Assembly (NCBI GenBank): GCA_963754285.1
Contig: CAVWFN010000015.1
Coordinates: 1-7,526 of the forward strand
Length of the DNA stretch: 7,526 nt
Direction: 5' to 3'
Source: RYN-133 sp963754285
GTDB lineage: Bacteria > Actinomycetota > Actinomycetes > Mycobacteriales > Jatrophihabitantaceae
Positions 4,908 through 7,526 of this stretch are shown piece after piece. The notes beneath the pieces were generated by a model. The model was not told the origin of the DNA, made no database searches, and saw only the letters and a list, made by a program, of their open reading frames with translations. Made by a program: the position numbers and the translations under genes. Numbering within the stretch: the stretch's first letter is position 1; each line of letters opens with the position of its first letter.

Positions 4908-7118
4908 GTGCCCAAGCTGATGCGAATTGCCGTCACCGCCGCCGTGGTCGCGGCCACCGCCGTGACCCCGTTGACGACCACAGGCGTACCTGCTTCGGCG
5001 GCGTCGTCCGCGTGCCCCTGGATGAACCGGCACCAGTCGCCCGCGCGACGCACCGCCGAGCTGATGGCCAAGATGACGCTTGCCGACAAGATCCAAGAGG
5101 TCACCGGGTCGTCCTACAGCGACCAGACCAACCACGGCGCCGCCGGCATCATCTCGGCGAACACGGCCCTGTGCATCCCGGCGCTCGTGCTCAACGACGC
5201 CGGAGCAGGCATGGGTGACCAGCAGCAGCTCGTCACGGCGTTTCCCGACGGCATCGCGCAAACGGCGTCCTGGGACCGGCGCCTGACGACGCGCTACGGC
5301 CGCGCCCTGGGCACCGAGGCGTTCACGAAGGGCGTCAACACCGTGCTCGCGCCGGGCGTCGACATCGACCGCACCCCGCTGAACGGACGCAACTTCGAAT
5401 ACGCCGGCGAAGATCCCTACCTTGCCGGGCAGACGGCGGTCGGAGTCATCCGCGGCATCCAGTCGAAGCACGTCATCGCGACCGTCAAGCACTACGCCGC
5501 GAACGACCAGGAGACCAACCGCATGACGGCGAGCTCCGATGTCAGTCAGCGGACGATGGAAGAGATCGACCTGCCCGCCTTCCGCGCGGCAGTGCAGCAG
5601 GGTCATGTCGGCTCGGTGATGTGCTCCTACAACCGGTTCCGCGGCGTGTACGCGTGCCAGAACCCGACCTTGCTGCACAAGTACCTCGAGAAGCAGTTCA
5701 AGTTCAACGGCTGGGTCATGAGCGACTGGACCGCGACGCACTCGACGGTGCAGTCGGCGAAGGCAGGCCTCGACATGGAGATGCCGATCGGGCAGTACTA
5801 CGGCTCGAAGCTGCAGTCGGCGGTGCAGGCGGGCCAGGTGCCGATGCGGGTGCTGAACGGGATGGTGCATCGAATCCTGTTCACGATGTTCCGGATCGGC
5901 CTGTTCGACCACCGACCCGCAGAGGGCACGGACGCCGCGTCTGCCAACGCGTCGACGCCGGCGAGTATCGCCACGGCGAAGCAGGTCGCCGAAGAGGGCA
6001 CCGTCCTGCTCAAGAACGCGCGGCGGGTACTGCCGCTGACCGGAAAGGGACGCACCATCGCTGTCATCGGCGACGCCGCTGGTCCGTCGGGCGCAACGCT
6101 CGCGTCGCAGGGTTACGGGTCGGGACACGTACCCGAGTTCGGCTACCAGGCCGGCGTCGTGAGTCCGTTCGACGCGATCCAGCAGCGGGCCGGCAGCAAC
6201 GGCGACACGGTGACCTACACGCCGAGCACCAGCGCCCAGGCTGCGGCCACCGCTGCCGGCGCCGCGAACGTCGCCGTCGTGTTCATCAACGACGTCGAGA
6301 CCGAGGGCGCGGATCGTCCCGACCTCGTTGCGCACAGCGGCACGTGCTCGCTCGTGAACGGCTGCACCTACGACAACGTCGACCAGAACGCGCTCGTGTC
6401 GGCAGTCGCGGCCGCGAACCCGCACACGGTCGTCGTCGTGCAGAGCGGCGGGCCGATCGTGATGCCGTGGCTGTCGAAGGTCGCCGGCGTGGTCGAGAAC
6501 TGGTACCCGGGGCAGGTCGACGGCAACGCGATCGCGCCGCTGCTCTTCGGCGACGCCGACCCGTCCGGGAAGCTCCCGGTCACCTTCCCGAAGCGGCTCA
6601 CGGACGGCCCGGTGCGCACAGCGGCCCAGTACCCGGGGGTCAACAACAAGAACGGCGTGCCGCAGGTTCGTTACAGCGAGGGCCTGCTGGTCGGATATCG
6701 CTGGTACCAGGCCAAGCACATCGCGCCGATGTTCCCGTTCGGGTTCGGGTTGTCGTACACCACGTTCCGATTCAGCCGCCTGCATGTGCAGCCGTTGTCA
6801 CGCGGTGCCGTGATGGTCACCGCGCGGATCACGAACACCGGGCACCGCGCGGGCGCGCAGGTCGCGCAGCTCTACGTCCATCAGCCCGCGCGCACGGGTG
6901 AGCCGCCACGTCAGCTCGAGGACTACCAGCGGGTGTCGCTGCGGCCGGGCCGCAGCGCGACCGTGCACCTGCGCCTCACGCCGATGGCGTTCTCACACTG
7001 GAACACCCGCGCGCACGCCTTCCAGGTCACGCCCGGCTGCTACGGCATCGGCGTCGGCGACTCGTCCGCGCACCAGCCACTGCACATGAACATCGCTCGC
7101 GCCGGAGGGTCCTGCTGA
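4908..7118 (+). CDS. Secreted GH3 glycoside hydrolase (beta-glucosidase-type)
   Basis: A 736-residue exported enzyme. The signal peptide has a basic start (MPKLMR), a long Ala/Val/Thr core and a likely cut near PASAA (28-32). The GH3 TIM barrel (about 45-340) shows LNDAGAG (95-101, subsite -1 Asp), NGRNFEYAGEDPYLAG (159-174), KHYAANDQETNR (194-205), MCSYN (238-242), and GWVMSDWTATHS (268-279) with nucleophile Asp273. The second domain (about 355-560) starts AEEGTVLLKN and contains ETEGADRPDL (464-473), where the acid/base Glu is expected (Glu466 most likely). It is followed by GKLPVTFP and the FGFGLSYTTF motif (611-620), then a fibronectin-III-like end domain (about 630-720). The family releases terminal sugars, most often beta-glucose, from oligosaccharides or glycosides; the sugar is not decided here. 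The start is GTG 4908 or ATG 4920; neither has a ribosome site. No sugar transporter or regulator is next to it. Eight cysteines suit an extracellular protein. Confidence 0.92.
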   Translation: MPKLMRIAVTAAVVAATAVTPLTTTGVPASAASSACPWMNRHQSPARRTAELMAKMTLADKIQEVTGSSYSDQTNHGAAGIISANTALCIPALVLNDAGAGMGDQQQLVTAFPDGIAQTASWDRRLTTRYGRALGTEAFTKGVNTVLAPGVDIDRTPLNGRNFEYAGEDPYLAGQTAVGVIRGIQSKHVIATVKHYAANDQETNRMTASSDVSQRTMEEIDLPAFRAAVQQGHVGSVMCSYNRFRGVYACQNPTLLHKYLEKQFKFNGWVMSDWTATHSTVQSAKAGLDMEMPIGQYYGSKLQSAVQAGQVPMRVLNGMVHRILFTMFRIGLFDHRPAEGTDAASANASTPASIATAKQVAEEGTVLLKNARRVLPLTGKGRTIAVIGDAAGPSGATLASQGYGSGHVPEFGYQAGVVSPFDAIQQRAGSNGDTVTYTPSTSAQAAATAAGAANVAVVFINDVETEGADRPDLVAHSGTCSLVNGCTYDNVDQNALVSAVAAANPHTVVVVQSGGPIVMPWLSKVAGVVENWYPGQVDGNAIAPLLFGDADPSGKLPVTFPKRLTDGPVRTAAQYPGVNNKNGVPQVRYSEGLLVGYRWYQAKHIAPMFPFGFGLSYTTFRFSRLHVQPLSRGAVMVTARITNTGHRAGAQVAQLYVHQPARTGEPPRQLEDYQRVSLRPGRSATVHLRLTPMAFSHWNTRAHAFQVTPGCYGIGVGDSSAHQPLHMNIARAGGSC

Positions 7119-7132
7119 CGTCCCGCGTCGGA

Positions 7133-7138
7133 TAGCGT
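7133..7138 (+). promoter_or_regulatory. Candidate -10 box upstream of the right-edge membrane gene
   Basis: TAGCGT within GGATAGCGTG fits TANNNT and is the same hexamer as in the furA candidate. It would start a transcript near 7145 with a leader of about 40 bases carrying the ribosome site. No good -35 at standard spacing; the nearest match, CTGACG, is only 12 bases away. Confidence 0.3.
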
Positions 7139-7169
7139 GTCGTCGCTGATCATGTTGCGGCGGACGCTG

Positions 7170-7176
7170 GGGGGAT
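7170..7176 (+). promoter_or_regulatory. Ribosome binding site GGGGGGA
   Basis: A G-rich Shine-Dalgarno seven bases before the ATG at 7184. It supports that ATG as the true start of the right-edge gene. Confidence 0.6.
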
Positions 7177-7183
7177 TGTCCGA

Positions 7184-7526
7184 TGACGGTGCTGTTCGTC
7201 CTGGTTCTGCTGCCCCTGTTCGTGTTCACGGTGGGCCGCCTGTGCAGTCGGCTGCTCGGCATCCGGCTCGGCGCGCTGCACAGCGTCGCCATCGGCGTCG
7301 TCGGGTGGATCGCCGGAGTCGCGGCGGCCGCCGCTGCGATCGGCACGAACACCTCGAGGGGCCGCTCGCTCGACCTGTCGGGGTTCAACAACTGGGCCGC
7401 CGCGTTCGCGACAGCGATCTTCTTCGGCGTCCTCGCCGCGATGCCGGTCGCGATCCTGCTCGACCTGCTGACCCGTAAGCAGCACGAGCGCGCGCCGGGC
7501 CACCACTCGTTCTGGCTGAGCCCGGT
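7184..7526 (+). CDS. Multi-pass membrane N-terminus, possibly ABC1/AarF-type protein (cut by right edge)
   Basis: The frame opens at ATG 7184 behind a G-rich ribosome site and stays open to the end of the window (114 codons, no stop). Three hydrophobic segments are visible: about residues 3-20 (LFVLVLLPLFVF...), 35-53 (VAIGVVGWIAGVAAAAAAI) and 71-95 (WAAAFATAIFFGVLAAM...). They are followed by a basic cytosolic-looking stretch TRKQHERAPGHHSFWLSP. Short membrane N-termini of this kind with a following basic linker occur before the kinase-like domain of actinobacterial ABC1/AarF (UbiB-like) proteins, and the GFNNWAAAF and LLDLL region suggests this, but the diagnostic kinase motifs lie outside the window. 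It follows the GH3 gene by 65 bases on the same strand. The CDS is well supported; the family is a guess from general resemblance. Confidence 0.6.

Noticed and set aside
4845..6785. 646-codon open frame on the minus strand antisense to the GH3 gene
   Set aside because: Its translation is Arg/Val/Asp/His-rich with no recognisable domain, typical of antisense frames in GC-rich genes; the GH3 frame on the other strand has full family motifs.
5621..6901. 426-codon plus-strand frame inside the GH3 gene
   Set aside because: Arg-rich shadow frame without motifs, wholly inside a confidently identified gene.
7117..7129. Short stem GACG-TCCCG-CGTC after the GH3 stop
   Set aside because: A four-base stem without a T-run is expected by chance in this composition; not called as a terminator.

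Overview
The window is GC-rich DNA (coding frames strongly G/C-biased at third positions, GTG/TTG starts common). It looks like an ordinary chromosomal segment of an actinobacterium. The clearest taxonomic signals are a mycobacterial/streptomycete-type FurA at the left edge, an F420/PPOX-type oxidoreductase, a streptogrisin-like secreted serine peptidase, and -10 boxes of the TANNNT type close to start codons. I see no insertion sequence, phage gene, tRNA, rRNA or CRISPR array. No stretch without a gene exceeds about 100 bases.

Layout, left to right. Minus strand: the 5' part of furA (1-214, running off the left edge), preceded by an AT-rich leaderless promoter/operator candidate, then a small PPOX-fold putative F420-dependent oxidoreductase (260-676). 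Plus strand: two tandem paralogous alpha/beta-hydrolase esterases (775-1977 and 1974-2870). They overlap by four bases (TTGA); the first is anchored by N-terminal membrane helices and the second is a predicted lipoprotein. Minus strand, convergent with the esterases at a 12-base gap: a secreted streptogrisin/alpha-lytic-type S1 peptidase with a long propeptide (2883-4133), and upstream of it a DHFR/RibD-C-like reductase (4234-4848). Plus strand, divergent from the reductase across 59 bases: a secreted GH3 glycosidase (4908-7118), then the start of a membrane protein running off the right edge (7184-7526), possibly an ABC1/AarF-type protein.

How they fit together: four of the six complete genes (two esterases, peptidase, GH3 enzyme) encode exported or surface-tethered hydrolases, so the centre of the window is a small extracytoplasmic hydrolase neighbourhood. 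The two oxidoreductases are cytosolic and have no visible functional link to it. FurA and the PPOX protein lie on the same strand, but furA seems to have its own promoter. I do not find convincing evidence for a wholly new multi-gene system. The best leads are the esterase pair with its shared cysteine pair, the peptidase that has lost its pocket disulfide, and the leaderless furA control region.
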